From the NCBI RefSeq assembly GCF_000332095.2, contig NZ_KI913949.1, forward strand, positions 3,137,715 to 3,201,714: a stretch of 64,000 nucleotides of DNA, given 5' to 3'. The notes below the pieces were generated by a model, which was not told the DNA's origin, searched no databases, and saw nothing but the letters and a program-made list of their open reading frames with translations. Positions 8,432 to 19,041 of this stretch are shown here, one piece after another (within the stretch, counting starts at the first letter, position 1; the number at the start of each line of letters is the position of its first letter). This DNA is from Leptolyngbya sp. PCC 6406 (lineage in GTDB: Bacteria; Cyanobacteriota; Cyanobacteriia; Phormidesmidales; Phormidesmidaceae). A program made the translations under genes and the position numbers.

Positions 8432-8860
8432 TTATCGGTGGTCAGGAGCGTTGGGGGAAGGTTCTCCCGGTGGCTCAGAATCTTGTGAAGCAGAATCGGC
8501 ATTGCCCATCGGGCCAGTAATCGGCATTTGGGTAATCCGTTCGAGATGGTGGCGGCGATGGTTCATATTTGCGGCCTGAATTCCCGTCACTACCATTTCC
8601 GGTAGAAACTCGGTGACCTCCTCAGCAAGCTGCTGGCGTAGGGTCATGACCCACATGGCCAGATCGGCTTGCTCTTGCAGCAGGGCTGTGAGAAAGGCTT
8701 CTCCATCCTGAAGACTTTCCCGCTTGGCAAAGGCATTGAACCAATAACTCCGAGGCGGATTGAGTTCCTGCAACTGAGTCATCACGATCCGCACAGCCTG
8801 ATAGGTCAAGTAACTCGTCAAGACCTGGGCTGTTTCCTTAGCGGTTTGTTTGAGATCCAT
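8432..8860 (-). CDS. rbcX: RuBisCO assembly chaperone RbcX
   Basis: 142 residues starting [20 protein letters not shown]; the open frame runs 11 codons further upstream from a TTG, but homology begins at this ATG. RbcX is a helical dimer that binds the RbcL C-terminal tail during L8 assembly. The conserved [19 protein letters not shown] and [11 protein letters not shown] segments form the binding groove. It lies between rbcL and rbcS, 20 bp before rbcS, the standard cyanobacterial arrangement. Confidence 0.95.
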   Translation of the reverse strand: MDLKQTAKETAQVLTSYLTYQAVRIVMTQLQELNPPRSYWFNAFAKRESLQDGEAFLTALLQEQADLAMWVMTLRQQLAEEVTEFLPEMVVTGIQAANMNHRRHHLERITQMPITGPMGNADSASQDSEPPGEPSPNAPDHR

Positions 8861-8992
8861 TGACCAAAAGCCACTGCGGGTTGAAGTCCCCAAAACTCAC
8901 CAGGGGTTCGCTTCAGGTCCACCTATTGAACCTCAGGCTCCCAGGGGCATGGGTGCTCTAGATAGCAGTTTTCCCCTAGGATCGTCGCCGGT

Positions 8993-9035
8993 CGTAGGCG
9001 CGATCTCGGGATCAATAGCCGCGATCGCGCCTACG
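8993..9035 (-). promoter_or_regulatory. hairpin in rbcL-rbcX spacer
   Basis: CGTAGGCGCGATC (8993-9005) is the exact reverse complement of 9023-9035, a 13-bp stem with a 17-nt loop, placed 12 bp after the rbcL stop. No T-run follows on the minus strand, so it looks like a stability or attenuation element that could keep rbcL mRNA above rbcXS. The right arm overlaps a HIP1 octamer. Confidence 0.55.
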
Positions 9036-9046
9036 AAAGACAAACC

Positions 9047-10477
9047 CTAGAGCTTGTCCATGGTCTCAAACTCGAACTTGATTTCCTTCCATAGTTCGCA
9101 GGCTGCGGCCAATTCAGGAGACCACTTGCAGGCTTCCCGAATCACGTCGCCACCTTCACGGACCAAGTCACGACCTTCGTTACGGGCTTGGACACAGGCT
9201 TCCAGGGCAACGCGGTTAGCGGTTGCACCGGGCGCGTTCCCCCAGGGGTGACCCAGGGTACCGCCGCCGAACTGAAGCACAGAATCATCACCAAAGATTT
9301 CCACCAGAGCAGGCATGTGCCATACGTGGATACCACCAGAAGCCACAGCAAAGACGCCACCCATGGAAGCCCAGTCTTGGGTGAAGTAGATCCCGCGAGA
9401 CTTGTCCTGCTCAATGTAGTTTTCCCGCAGTAGGTCGATGAAGCCAAGGGTGCTTTCGCGATCGCCCTCTAGCTTGCCCACCACCGTACCGGTATGGATG
9501 TGGTCACCCCCGGACATCCGCAGACACTTAGCCAATACCCGGAAGTGCATCCCGTGGTTGCGCTGACGGTCAATCACAGCGTGCATAGCGCGGTGAATGT
9601 GCAGGAGCATGCCATTGTCCCGGCACCAATGGGAAAGGGTGGTGTTGGCAGTAAAACCAGCGGTGAGGAAGTCGTGCATGACGATGGGCATGTCGAGTTC
9701 CTTGGCATACTCGGCCCGCTTCAGCATCTCTTCGCAGGTCGCGGCGGTCACGTTCAGGTAGTGACCCTTGATTTCGCCAGTTTCTGCTTGGGCTTTGTGG
9801 ATTGCATCTGCTACAAACAGGAAGCGATCGCGCCAGCGCTGGAAGGGCTGGGAATTGATATTCTCGTCATCCTTGGTGAAGTCCAGACCGCCACGCAGGC
9901 ACTCATACACCGCACGACCGTAATTTTTCGCCGATAGACCTAGCTTGGGCTTAATGGTGCAACCCAGCAAAGGACGACCGTACTTGTTCAAGCGATCGCG
10001 CTCTACGGTAATCCCGTGGGGTGGTCCCTGAAAGGTCTTGAGGTAGGCCACGGGAATTCGCAGGTCTTCTAGACGTAGCGCCCGCAGGGCCTTAAAGCCA
10101 AACACGTTACCCACCAAGGAGGTAAGAAGGTTGGTCACCGAGCCCTCCTCGAACAGATCGAGGGGGTAGGCAACATAACAGATGTATTGGTTATCTTCGC
10201 CAGGGACAGGCTCGATATCGTAGCAACGGCCCTTATAGCGATCCAAATCCGTCAGCAGGTCGGTCCACACCGTAGTCCACGTTCCGGTGGAGGATTCCGC
10301 CGCTACTGCCGCCGCACATTCCTCGGGGGGAACTCCGGGCTGCGGTGTCATCCGGAAGGCCGCCAGGATGTCCGTATCCTTGGGGGTGTAATCCGGCGTG
10401 TAATAGGTCAGTTTGTAATCCTGAACCCCAGCTTTATAGCCCGATTTTGACTGAGTCGTTGTCTGAGAGTAAGACAT
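9047..10477 (-). CDS. rbcL: RuBisCO large subunit
   Basis: 476-residue form IB large subunit. The start [20 protein letters not shown] at 10477 has GGGAG nine bases upstream; 13 extra open codons before it are leader. The carbamylated lysine is in [17 protein letters not shown], the loop 6 lysine in [11 protein letters not shown]-type context is preceded by [12 protein letters not shown], and [12 protein letters not shown] and [15 protein letters not shown] are intact. It catalyses CO2 fixation on ribulose bisphosphate. First gene of rbcLXS. Confidence 0.98.
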   Translation of the reverse strand: MSYSQTTTQSKSGYKAGVQDYKLTYYTPDYTPKDTDILAAFRMTPQPGVPPEECAAAVAAESSTGTWTTVWTDLLTDLDRYKGRCYDIEPVPGEDNQYICYVAYPLDLFEEGSVTNLLTSLVGNVFGFKALRALRLEDLRIPVAYLKTFQGPPHGITVERDRLNKYGRPLLGCTIKPKLGLSAKNYGRAVYECLRGGLDFTKDDENINSQPFQRWRDRFLFVADAIHKAQAETGEIKGHYLNVTAATCEEMLKRAEYAKELDMPIVMHDFLTAGFTANTTLSHWCRDNGMLLHIHRAMHAVIDRQRNHGMHFRVLAKCLRMSGGDHIHTGTVVGKLEGDRESTLGFIDLLRENYIEQDKSRGIYFTQDWASMGGVFAVASGGIHVWHMPALVEIFGDDSVLQFGGGTLGHPWGNAPGATANRVALEACVQARNEGRDLVREGGDVIREACKWSPELAAACELWKEIKFEFETMDKL

Positions 10478-10926
10478 ATCTCCCTTCCTGTCCTGTAAAT
10501 CCATAACGGCCACCACCCAGACCCGGTGCCAAAACCTGGCACTGGGTCTCTCCGAAGTTGCCTACAGCATGAAAATTCAGGAATCTCCTGAAAATCGTTC
10601 CGTAGACAGGTGATGTTTGACAAAATTCCAGTTTTGGGCCTAGCGCGGTGGCTGAAATCGGCTTTCTTCCTGGACTGTGGGCATCCTGCATTAACCCACG
10701 CCCTAAGAATACTATCAGCGATTAGATAAGTTTGGTTTCGGAAGTTCTGTATAGATTCATAACTTAAGTTTATCGCTGTCCATCACGGACCATTGAGCAG
10801 CGTCTCGTTATGTAACTCGGTATTCCGATAATGCTCCGGTACAGGATTTAGCCTGTTCTCGCTAAAGTTCCGTCCCAAATCCAAGCAGAGACAAGGCGTG
10901 AACCTGCCAGAGCAACGCTTGCCACC
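10478..10926. other. rbcL upstream region
   Basis: About 450 bp of leader and promoter DNA for the rbc operon with no supported gene. AT-rich stretches at 10705-10770 are the likely promoter area, but I cannot place -35/-10 boxes with confidence. Confidence 0.45.
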
Positions 10927-11032
10927 TATAGCGGTTCTCACTCGGGTTAATTCCAGGCAAGGGGCTTAAGCCCCTTGTTCCCCGAATTGCCATCAAGTTG
11001 AGCTGGACCTCATCCATTAGGGAACCGCTATA
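10927..11032. mobile_element. TATAGCGGTTC miniature element, full-length copy
   Basis: 106-bp element bounded by TATAGCGGTTC and GAACCGCTATA, with a central GGGGCTTAAGCCCC palindrome and no coding capacity. Terminal inverted repeats and small size fit a MITE. Partial copies are at 1377-1452 and 52534-52624, and the core recurs in the palindrome at 2783-2824. No matching transposase is present in the window. Confidence 0.8.
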
Positions 11033-11223
11033 AATCCAGGGGATGACTTCTTAGAGACAATAGGTTGACGGGAGATTATCCAGCGGGTTTTCCCTTTCTT
11101 GCCCGCAATAATGGCGGGTTAATAGCGATCGCGGAGCTTTCTACATAAACTTTAAGCAAAGCATCACACAGTTTGCATTACAACAGCGCAATGAACGTTA
11201 TGGCAGGCCAAGGGTAGAGGGTC

Positions 11224-12357
11224 ATGGGTAAAACAGCGTTACAGGTGAGATTGGTGGGGCTGCTTCTCGGCAGCGTGGGTAGCCTGGGGCAGGGGTGGGC
11301 CGCAGTAGCCCTAGCGGGCACCACAGGAGCCCTACCTCAGGAACCTCGTGCGACAGTCTTGGCCCAAACCCCCTCGGGAAATCCGGCCCCTGAACGGGTA
11401 TACACCCCGGAGCTACCCCCCAACAACGCGGATCCTCTCCCCTCCCAGCGACCTGGAGAGGAGCAACCCCAGGCAGACTATCGGATTCCCACCCTCCAGG
11501 AAGACTTCACGGGCAGCCTATGGGTGGGGACTTGGCAGGGACAGGTGGCCCGCATTAATCCAGAAACAGGCAATATTCTGGCCCGCGTGAATATTCCCAG
11601 CCGTGCCATTGAGGCCATGGCCCAGGATCGGGTGGGGCGTATTTGGGTGGGTAGCTACACGGGCCTAATCCGCATTGACCCCCGCAGTAATGCCGTCACG
11701 GCCCAAAACTTTTCCCTGCCTTCTAACCGGGTGCTGGATCTGCTAATCGATACCCGAGGGTTTCTTTGGGTGGGCACCGATCGCGGTTTGGCCATGATCA
11801 GCCCCGATCAGGGCCTGCTGATGACTACCTTAGAAAACTTGCCCGGTGTCAGCGCCAATGCCATGGCCTTGGATGACAATGGTCATCTTTGGGTCGGCAC
11901 TTTAGAGGGGCTGGTGCAGATTAATACCGCCAGTGCCTATCCCATGCGGCGGATCAGGGATTTGCCGGGGCAAGTGGTGCAGGATATGGTTCTTGGCCCC
12001 CATGGCGATCTCTGGGTGGCTACCCCAAATGCACTGCTGGTGGTGGATCCCAGTACGGGGAGTTTGACCCGATCTGTCGGTGTGATGCAGGGCAAAAATG
12101 TGCTATCCATCGGATTTGATAGCACCCGTGCCCTCTGGGTTGGCACCCAGGATGGGTTGTTCAAGCTCAACCCCTACAATGGGGCCATGCTGGGGCAGGT
12201 GCGGAATTTACCGGCTGCACGGGTGTTAGCCCTGGCACCGGGGGTTGGCAATAAGGTGTGGGTGGGCACCAGTGAAGGGCTGGCTTGGGTGAGTCTGAGC
12301 ACTGGGCAGGCATCGGTTCATGGGGCTTTTGTTAATCCTCAGTTTTTTCAGCGTTAG
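11224..12357 (+). CDS. exported beta-propeller protein (Reg_prop-like repeats)
   Basis: 377 residues. A signal peptide occupies about 1-35 (ending near ALA-GTT), a Pro-rich linker follows to about 95, and then at least seven 40-residue blades carry the signature LWVGT: SLWVGTWQG, RIWVGSYTG, FLWVGTDRG, HLWVGTLEG, DLWVATPNA, ALWVGTQDG, KVWVGTSEG. Such propellers form sensor domains of hybrid kinases, but here nothing follows the propeller. It is probably a periplasmic binding or scaffold protein. Ligand unknown. Confidence 0.8.
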   Translation: MGKTALQVRLVGLLLGSVGSLGQGWAAVALAGTTGALPQEPRATVLAQTPSGNPAPERVYTPELPPNNADPLPSQRPGEEQPQADYRIPTLQEDFTGSLWVGTWQGQVARINPETGNILARVNIPSRAIEAMAQDRVGRIWVGSYTGLIRIDPRSNAVTAQNFSLPSNRVLDLLIDTRGFLWVGTDRGLAMISPDQGLLMTTLENLPGVSANAMALDDNGHLWVGTLEGLVQINTASAYPMRRIRDLPGQVVQDMVLGPHGDLWVATPNALLVVDPSTGSLTRSVGVMQGKNVLSIGFDSTRALWVGTQDGLFKLNPYNGAMLGQVRNLPAARVLALAPGVGNKVWVGTSEGLAWVSLSTGQASVHGAFVNPQFFQR

Positions 12358-12431
12358 GCCAAGGCGTGAGTCATGGAGCAAGCCTAAGGTGAAACCCTCA
12401 CAGCGCAATGCTTCTGGCCCTCACCCTAAAT

Positions 12432-12517
12432 CCCTCTCCCTCCCTGGGAGAGGGACTTTGAATCCGGATCCCCTTCTCCCGTTGGCTGAGCGGAGTCGAA
12501 GCCAACGGGAGAAGGGG
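12432..12517. repeat. two hairpins between propeller gene and panB
   Basis: CCCTCTCCC/GGGAGAGGG (12432-12454) and an 18-bp perfect stem, 12470-12487 with 12500-12517. The sequence is of the interspersed 'ccctctcccNgggagaggg' type seen elsewhere in the window. No T-tract follows, so termination is uncertain. Confidence 0.7.
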
Positions 12518-12560
12518 CTGGGGAATATTGACGGACACCAAGTAGGTGGAGTGGGGTGGG

Positions 12561-13343
12561 ATGGCGGTAAAAATGCAGCAGGTTTTGCGCTGGAAGCAAG
12601 AGCAGCGGCCTATCGCTGTGCTGACGGCGTGGGATGTCATCTCTGGCAACTTGGCGGATCAGGCGGGGGCGGATTTGATTCTCGTGGGGGATTCCTTGGC
12701 AATGGTGGCGTTGGGCTATGACACCACGCTGCCCCTGACCCTAGAGGAAATGATTCACCATGGGCGGGCGGTGCGGCGGGGGGTCAGGAATGCCCTGTTG
12801 GTAATGGATTTGCCCTTTATGAGCTATCAGGCGTCTGTGGCAGATGCCCTGCGATCTGCGGGGCGGGCACTGAAGGAGGCGGAGGTGCAAGCGGTAAAGG
12901 TGGAGGGGGGCTATCCCGTTATGGCGGACACGATTCACGCTTTAGTGCAGGCGGGGATTCCGGTAATGGGCCATGTGGGGCTGACGCCGCAGTCGGTCAA
13001 TGTGGTGGGGGGGTTTCGCCGACAGGGGACTTCTCCCGAGTCGGCGGAGCGCATACTTCAGGAGGCGATCGCGATTGAGCGGGCGGGGGCCTTTGCCATT
13101 GTGCTGGAGCACATTCCCCCGACTCTGGCCCAAACCATCACGGCTAAGCTGACGATTCCCACCATTGGCATTGGTGCTGGCCCTGACTGTGATGGCCAGG
13201 TGTTGGTCACGGCTGACGTACTGGGGCTGTCGGACTGGCATCCCCCGTTTGCGAAGTCCTATGCTGACCTGCGCCAGGTGGGCATTGCGGCGGCGAAGCA
13301 GTTTTGTGAGGAGGTGCGATCGCGCCAGTTTCCGACCGCCTAG
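12561..13343 (+). CDS. panB: 3-methyl-2-oxobutanoate hydroxymethyltransferase
   Basis: 260-residue PanB, using methylene-tetrahydrofolate to make ketopantoate for pantothenate and CoA. Motifs: [25 protein letters not shown] (metal-binding Asp), [17 protein letters not shown] and the catalytic glutamate region IVLEHIPP, then IPTIGIGAG. The ATG at 12561 with GGAGTGGGG before it is preferred over the one five codons upstream. sahH follows in the same direction across a 153-bp leader, so coupling through methionine/folate one-carbon supply is possible. Confidence 0.95.
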   Translation: MAVKMQQVLRWKQEQRPIAVLTAWDVISGNLADQAGADLILVGDSLAMVALGYDTTLPLTLEEMIHHGRAVRRGVRNALLVMDLPFMSYQASVADALRSAGRALKEAEVQAVKVEGGYPVMADTIHALVQAGIPVMGHVGLTPQSVNVVGGFRRQGTSPESAERILQEAIAIERAGAFAIVLEHIPPTLAQTITAKLTIPTIGIGAGPDCDGQVLVTADVLGLSDWHPPFAKSYADLRQVGIAAAKQFCEEVRSRQFPTA

Positions 13344-14874
<1,531 letters not shown>

Positions 14875-15164
14875 TGCAGCGTCAAGACTAAAGATTAGGG
14901 TACTCGTAGGTTGGGTGCAGCACTTTGTAGAATTCTTGTGGGATAGCCATCTTGGCTGTCTGGTATTAGTGGGATAGCCATCTTGGCTGTCCTACTCAAG
15001 TTGGGCAGGCCGGAGGCCCACCCCACAAGAATTCCATACAAGGTTGGGTGAAACGAAGTGGAACCCAACAGTAGTAAGCCTTGTTGGGTTCTGCTGTCGC
15101 GCCACCAAACCTACAAATTTAGGATTGACAGACCACTAGGTTCTGTCAAGCTCAGGCAAATGCT
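14875..15164. repeat. repeat cluster upstream of CCB gene
   Basis: GAATTCTTGTGGG (14930-14942) is inverted at 15022-15034. Between them are two copies of GGGATAGCCATCTTGGCTGT (from 14940 and 14971). The same unit in the other orientation, as GACAGCCAGGACGGCTATCC, is at 54513-54621. No gene. Confidence 0.8.
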
Positions 15165-15839
15165 ATGGCTTCATCGGATCCCAATCGGGTTCTGCGGCGG
15201 TTGCCCCTCGTGGTGGGCATCTTGGGCAGTTCTCTCCTGGTGTTGAATCGGGTCTTGACTCCAGCGCTAACGGAGTCCCAGGCCCGATCCGATGTGATGG
15301 GAATTGTTCTGAGTGCCGTTTTGGTGCTGACGGGGTTGCTGTGGCAGCGGGTACAGCCCCGTTCGCCAGAAGCGGTAACCCTGGTGGGGGAAACGGGATT
15401 TGATCTGGTTCCAGATCTACCGGAGGAAGTGCAGACGGAACTGGCTTGGGTTTCCCATTTATTGTTGACGAATACGGTGACGCGATCGCTGTTGGTTTAC
15501 CACTGCGATCGCGTTTTGCTGCGGCGGGGAGTTCTGGGACCAACGGCGACGGTGACGCCAGGGACGATCCTAAAGCGGGTATTGGCAACAGGGAAAGCCG
15601 TTTACCTCGTAGATCTGCGGCTGTATCCGGGGCGGGTGGAGTTTACTTACCTGCCGGAAAACACCCAGGGAGTCATCTGTCAGCCCTTGGGCTCACAAGG
15701 GGTGCTGATTCTAGGGGCCAATGCCCCCCGCAGCTATACCCAGCAGGATGAAGCCTGGATTGAGGGCATTGCCGACAAGGTAGGGGAAACCCTGGATCGG
15801 ATGGTGGTGTCAGGGAACACAAAAAAGGGACTGCCGTAG
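15165..15839 (+). CDS. cofactor assembly of complex C subunit B (CCB2/CCB4)
   Basis: 224 residues. Two transmembrane helices at the N-terminus (about 13-30, 42-60) precede a soluble domain with HLLLTNTVTRSLLVYH, GTILKRVLATGKAVYLVDLRLYPGR and YLPENTQGVICQPLG, matching the CCB2/CCB4 (DUF2930) family. That family attaches heme c(i) to cytochrome b6 on the stromal side of the thylakoid. Its TAG stop lies in the loop of the terminator that follows. A stand-alone gene flanked by repeats. Confidence 0.82.
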   Translation: MASSDPNRVLRRLPLVVGILGSSLLVLNRVLTPALTESQARSDVMGIVLSAVLVLTGLLWQRVQPRSPEAVTLVGETGFDLVPDLPEEVQTELAWVSHLLLTNTVTRSLLVYHCDRVLLRRGVLGPTATVTPGTILKRVLATGKAVYLVDLRLYPGRVEFTYLPENTQGVICQPLGSQGVLILGANAPRSYTQQDEAWIEGIADKVGETLDRMVVSGNTKKGLP

Positions 15840-15846
15840 CAGTCCC
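15821..15846 (-). terminator. terminator for the convergent minus-strand gene
   Basis: On the minus strand GGGACTGC-TACG-GCAGTCCC is followed by six T (A-run 15821-15826). On the plus strand it is followed only by CTAATCGGTTTT, so it is stronger for the minus gene at 16016-16315. Confidence 0.75.
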
Positions 15847-16015
15847 CTAATCGGTTTTATCCAGAATCCGAATTCACCCCCGTTTTTCAACAGAAACCCT
15901 TAGGGGCTCATGGAGATGCACTTAACGAATCGGAGGTCTATAACCAAGATTTGGTATTGATGTAGGACAGAGTGGGGGTGACGAATGAGCATGAAAATTG
16001 TCGGGTTCGCCTGTC

Positions 16016-16315
16016 CTACTCGTAAAAGCGCTGATCAAGCCAGACCCGAACCTCATCTTCATGATCGAAGTAGTGAACGCGATCGCTGATGGGGTCATAG
16101 ACCTTCCACACTGCATGACCCTGTCGTACTGCTTGGCTAATCCGAGGGTGAGAACCAGTGGCAAAATAGTTGACTAGGGCATGGCCAATCTGGGCCACAA
16201 CCTCCCCTAAGCGAGAGGGCTGAAATGCGGTTTCATCGGGCCGAGACACGAGGGTATCTAGATGTTGCCGCTGTTGGTCCAGTAGGGTGGTGGTGTAGTG
16301 GGTGTAGCTGTTCAT
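16016..16315 (-). CDS. 99-residue hypothetical protein
   Basis: Soluble, with many His, Gln and Tyr residues: MNSYTHYTTTLLDQQRQHLD at the start, then YFATGSHPRISQAVRQG and a C-terminal WKVYDPISDRVHYFDHEDEV. No signal peptide or membrane segment. I do not recognise a named family. Balanced composition, a strong terminator downstream and an ATG preceded (minus strand) by GGAGGTTGTT support a real gene. Confidence 0.7.
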   Translation of the reverse strand: MNSYTHYTTTLLDQQRQHLDTLVSRPDETAFQPSRLGEVVAQIGHALVNYFATGSHPRISQAVRQGHAVWKVYDPISDRVHYFDHEDEVRVWLDQRFYE

Positions 16316-16418
16316 AACAACCTCCTATTGCAATGGGTGAGGCGGGTTCTGGCGGTGCGTACTGCGCCTATGTCCCTAATCTAACGGGGCGATCCCAAAG
16401 AACCTAAGCATCTCGTGA

Positions 16419-17444
16419 ATGGCTTGTATGCAGAAAATTGATAGTATGCGTCCCCTCTATTTTTTGTTGCCCGGTACCAGCGGTCGGTATCTCTGTGGGG
16501 GGTTGTTTGCGGAACTCAAGACCCTGGCCCTCGTGCAGCAGGTGACTGAAGCGGCGGTGGTGACCTACCGGCAGCGGGAGCCTGACACCCTGTTTTTATC
16601 TGATGTGCTGAAGCGTCAGGCTGCTCGGGACGCCATTTTTGTGGTCAGTTGGGGCTTTGATGTGCCCAAATTGGTGGCGCGGCTGCGGGGGCGATCCCTG
16701 CTGCACCATGCCCACAGTGCGGGCTATGGGTTTCGCCTTCCTGCCTCGGTGCCCATTCTTACCGTCAGCCGCAACACGATGGGCTACTGGGGGCAGCGTG
16801 CCCCCAATGCGCCGATTTACTATTTGCCGAACCATATTTCTGAAGCTTTTTGCGATCGCGGTTTACCCCGAGACATTGACGTGCTGGTGCAGGGACGAAA
16901 ATCATCCCAGTATTTGCTCAATCAATTGGTCCCCGCCCTGGAAAAGCGCTGCCGAGTGGTAGTCCTGGATAGTTTCGTCGAGGATTTAGGGGAACTGTTC
17001 AACCGGGCCAAGGTATACCTCTACGACTCGGCAGAACATTGGGCGATCGCAGGGGTATCTGAAGGATTTGGCCTGCCTCCGATGGAAGCCCTAGCCTGTG
17101 GGTGCCAGGTATTTTCCAGCGTCAACCATGCCCTAGCGGACTATCTAGATCCGGGATTTAACTGTGAAAAGATTGGCGTCTACTCCACCGCCTATGATGT
17201 GGAGCGCATCCTTGCAGCGGTGGCCAATCCCCAGCCCTTCTCCCTACCAGAAAGCTTCTTTACACCCTATCGGCAGGCTCAACTCCTCCCCCGCTGCCGT
17301 CACATTTTGAAGGAAATCAATCACTTCTTTGACCACGCCACCACCCACCCAGCAGATGTACCGGGACTCTCCCCCCTGCGACAATTGCGCCTCCAAGGCC
17401 AGCGCCTTTGGACCAAGGGCTGGCAAAAGCTGGTCCGAAGCTAG
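16419..17444 (+). CDS. GT-B fold glycosyltransferase, family 1/4-like
   Basis: 341 residues (starts at residues 4 or 10, MRPLYFLLPGTSGRY, are equally possible). A Rossmann-like N-half is followed by GVSEGFGLPPMEALACGCQVF (about 218-238), the nucleotide-sugar binding and EX7E-type motif of family 4 enzymes. No membrane helices. Donor and acceptor unknown; likely cell-envelope or exopolysaccharide sugar transfer. The gene stands alone, and its TAG stop lies exactly at the edge of a miniature element. Confidence 0.78.
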   Translation: MACMQKIDSMRPLYFLLPGTSGRYLCGGLFAELKTLALVQQVTEAAVVTYRQREPDTLFLSDVLKRQAARDAIFVVSWGFDVPKLVARLRGRSLLHHAHSAGYGFRLPASVPILTVSRNTMGYWGQRAPNAPIYYLPNHISEAFCDRGLPRDIDVLVQGRKSSQYLLNQLVPALEKRCRVVVLDSFVEDLGELFNRAKVYLYDSAEHWAIAGVSEGFGLPPMEALACGCQVFSSVNHALADYLDPGFNCEKIGVYSTAYDVERILAAVANPQPFSLPESFFTPYRQAQLLPRCRHILKEINHFFDHATTHPADVPGLSPLRQLRLQGQRLWTKGWQKLVRS

Positions 17445-17588
17445 TACCGCGAGGCAGAAATCGGCTTACGATTCTGCCGCACCAGCCCAATATTTTCTAG
17501 TCCCCTCTCCCCGTGGGAGAGGGTTAGGGTGAGGGGCCGAGATGTCCTACGATAGAACGGTTAGAGCATTGCCGCCATCATGTACTAG
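17441..17588. mobile_element. GTAC-ended miniature element at a glycosyltransferase stop codon
   Basis: 148-bp, apparently complete copy running C-TA-GTACCGCGAGG to CATGTAC-TA-G. It contains GATTCTGCCGCACCAGCCCA, the CCCTCTCCCCGTGGGAGAGGG hairpin, and no coding frame. The first TAG (17442-17444) is the stop of the upstream gene, as in the sahH copy. Confidence 0.78.
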
Positions 17589-17620
17589 TCCAACTTATAT
17601 CCTACCCGAGTTAGCCAATC

Positions 17621-18790
17621 ATGGCCCTTTTTAGTCAGCTCCTAAGACTTCATAAAGGCAACATTCCATTAGAGGATTTCTTCACTGAAGTTGTGGCCTA
17701 TTTTTTGAGTAAAAACAAAGAAATCTTATTTTCTTGGCTTAAGCACAATGACATTCTGAATTCAGAAGATTACTTAGCGGCTGACATCACCACACAGAAA
17801 ACCTACAAGCATCCTATCAACGGCGACAAGCGACCTGATATCGTAATAGAACTATCGAATGGAGAAAGCTGTGATCTTATTTTTATCGAAAGCAAAGTAG
17901 GATCATCTGAAGGATACAATCAACTATCTGACTACGCTGAAATCCTAAATCAGCTACCTGAATATCGACACAAGTTTTTAATATATGTAACCAGGGATTT
18001 TGATCCGAAAAAAGAATCGAAAATCTTTGAAAATATTCCTGATGTCATTAGGAATTTCAACGTTAAATTCAAACAGTTGCGCTGGCATCAGTTTTATCAG
18101 TTCCTAACTACTCAAGTTAATTCTGAAATTAGTCAAGAAATCACTATCTTCATGCAGGAGCACCGGATGGCCCAGAGTAATCAGTTTTCCCCTGTTGACA
18201 TATCAGCACTAGTAAACTTCCTTCCAGCACTAAAACTGATGGAAGCAGTAATGTGGGGCAAGGTTGTAGCACAATTTGAAAAAGTCCTGGGAAGGAATAA
18301 AAAGCGTGAAATCGCAAAGCGTCATGCACTCCAATGGATTCAGTGGCACGGACGCTACATATTAGTTTCTCAGATGCCTGACGGATGGTCATGCTTTATG
18401 GGCTTTTTCATGCAACCCGTTGAATCTGTTGACTCTTCTGGATATCCGAGTGTTCAGCTTGTACTACAAGTAGAACCAAAGTCGCCTAAGCGCCAAGAGA
18501 TTATTAACGGATTAAGGCAAATAGCTAATGATTCTAGCTGGCATTCATATAACCTAGATGCTTCTAGTACTTGGTCAGGAATTACTTTGCAAAGAAGTCT
18601 GCGAGAATTCTTGTCCATGGAAGATCATGTGTCTGCAATTGAGGATTTTTTTCTGGAGGCATTGAGCGAGCTAAAAAATATTAGACAGCAATATCCTCAA
18701 TTGCCATGGGGATCTGTCATAGATGAAGATGTCATAGATGAAGATAAAGACGAGGATGAGAATGTGTTGGGGGAAGAGTCTTCAGCCTAA
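17621..18790 (+). CDS. PD-(D/E)XK nuclease superfamily protein
   Basis: 389 residues. The catalytic core is visible: RPDIVIEL (Asp73), then DLIFIESKVGS (Glu90-x-Lys92), then the QLSDYAEIL helix (about 101-109). This spacing fits the PDDEXK_4-type restriction-like fold. The C-terminal half is unassigned and ends in a highly acidic tail (DEDVIDEDKDEDENVLGEE). The gene is plainly more AT-rich than its neighbours, carries few HIP1 sites, and lies alone between two same-orientation copies of a miniature element: signs of transfer. A role in DNA defence is a guess; no methylase or partner is adjacent. Confidence 0.72.
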   Translation: MALFSQLLRLHKGNIPLEDFFTEVVAYFLSKNKEILFSWLKHNDILNSEDYLAADITTQKTYKHPINGDKRPDIVIELSNGESCDLIFIESKVGSSEGYNQLSDYAEILNQLPEYRHKFLIYVTRDFDPKKESKIFENIPDVIRNFNVKFKQLRWHQFYQFLTTQVNSEISQEITIFMQEHRMAQSNQFSPVDISALVNFLPALKLMEAVMWGKVVAQFEKVLGRNKKREIAKRHALQWIQWHGRYILVSQMPDGWSCFMGFFMQPVESVDSSGYPSVQLVLQVEPKSPKRQEIINGLRQIANDSSWHSYNLDASSTWSGITLQRSLREFLSMEDHVSAIEDFFLEALSELKNIRQQYPQLPWGSVIDEDVIDEDKDEDENVLGEESSA

Positions 18791-18803
18791 ATTCATGCCA
18801 AAG

Positions 18804-19000
18804 CTAGTACCGATTTGCGAAAATAAGCTTGCGATTCTGCCGCACCAGCCCAACATTTTCTGGTCCCCTCTCCCCCTGGGCTACTGTGTATACATAAGTT
18901 GTCTATAGTGCCTTGTCAGCGATCTAGCCCCCTAGATCCCCTAATTCTGGGGGACTTTCAACTCCGGTCTCCCCCCAGAATTGGGGGGACTAAGGGGGGC
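18804..19000. mobile_element. broken GTAC-ended element with nested second repeat
   Basis: 18804-18891 matches the left half of the 17441 copy. At CCCTGGG it is interrupted by CTACTGTGTATACATAAGT, the same junction and sequence seen inverted at 28700-28720. Then follow CCCCCTAGATCCCC and CCCCCCAGAATTGGGGGG, an inverted-repeat tract common in cyanobacteria. The right end of the outer element is missing. Confidence 0.65.
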
Positions 19001-19041
19001 CGATGCCGCTCAGTTCAGCAACATCAGGAGGATACACAGGC

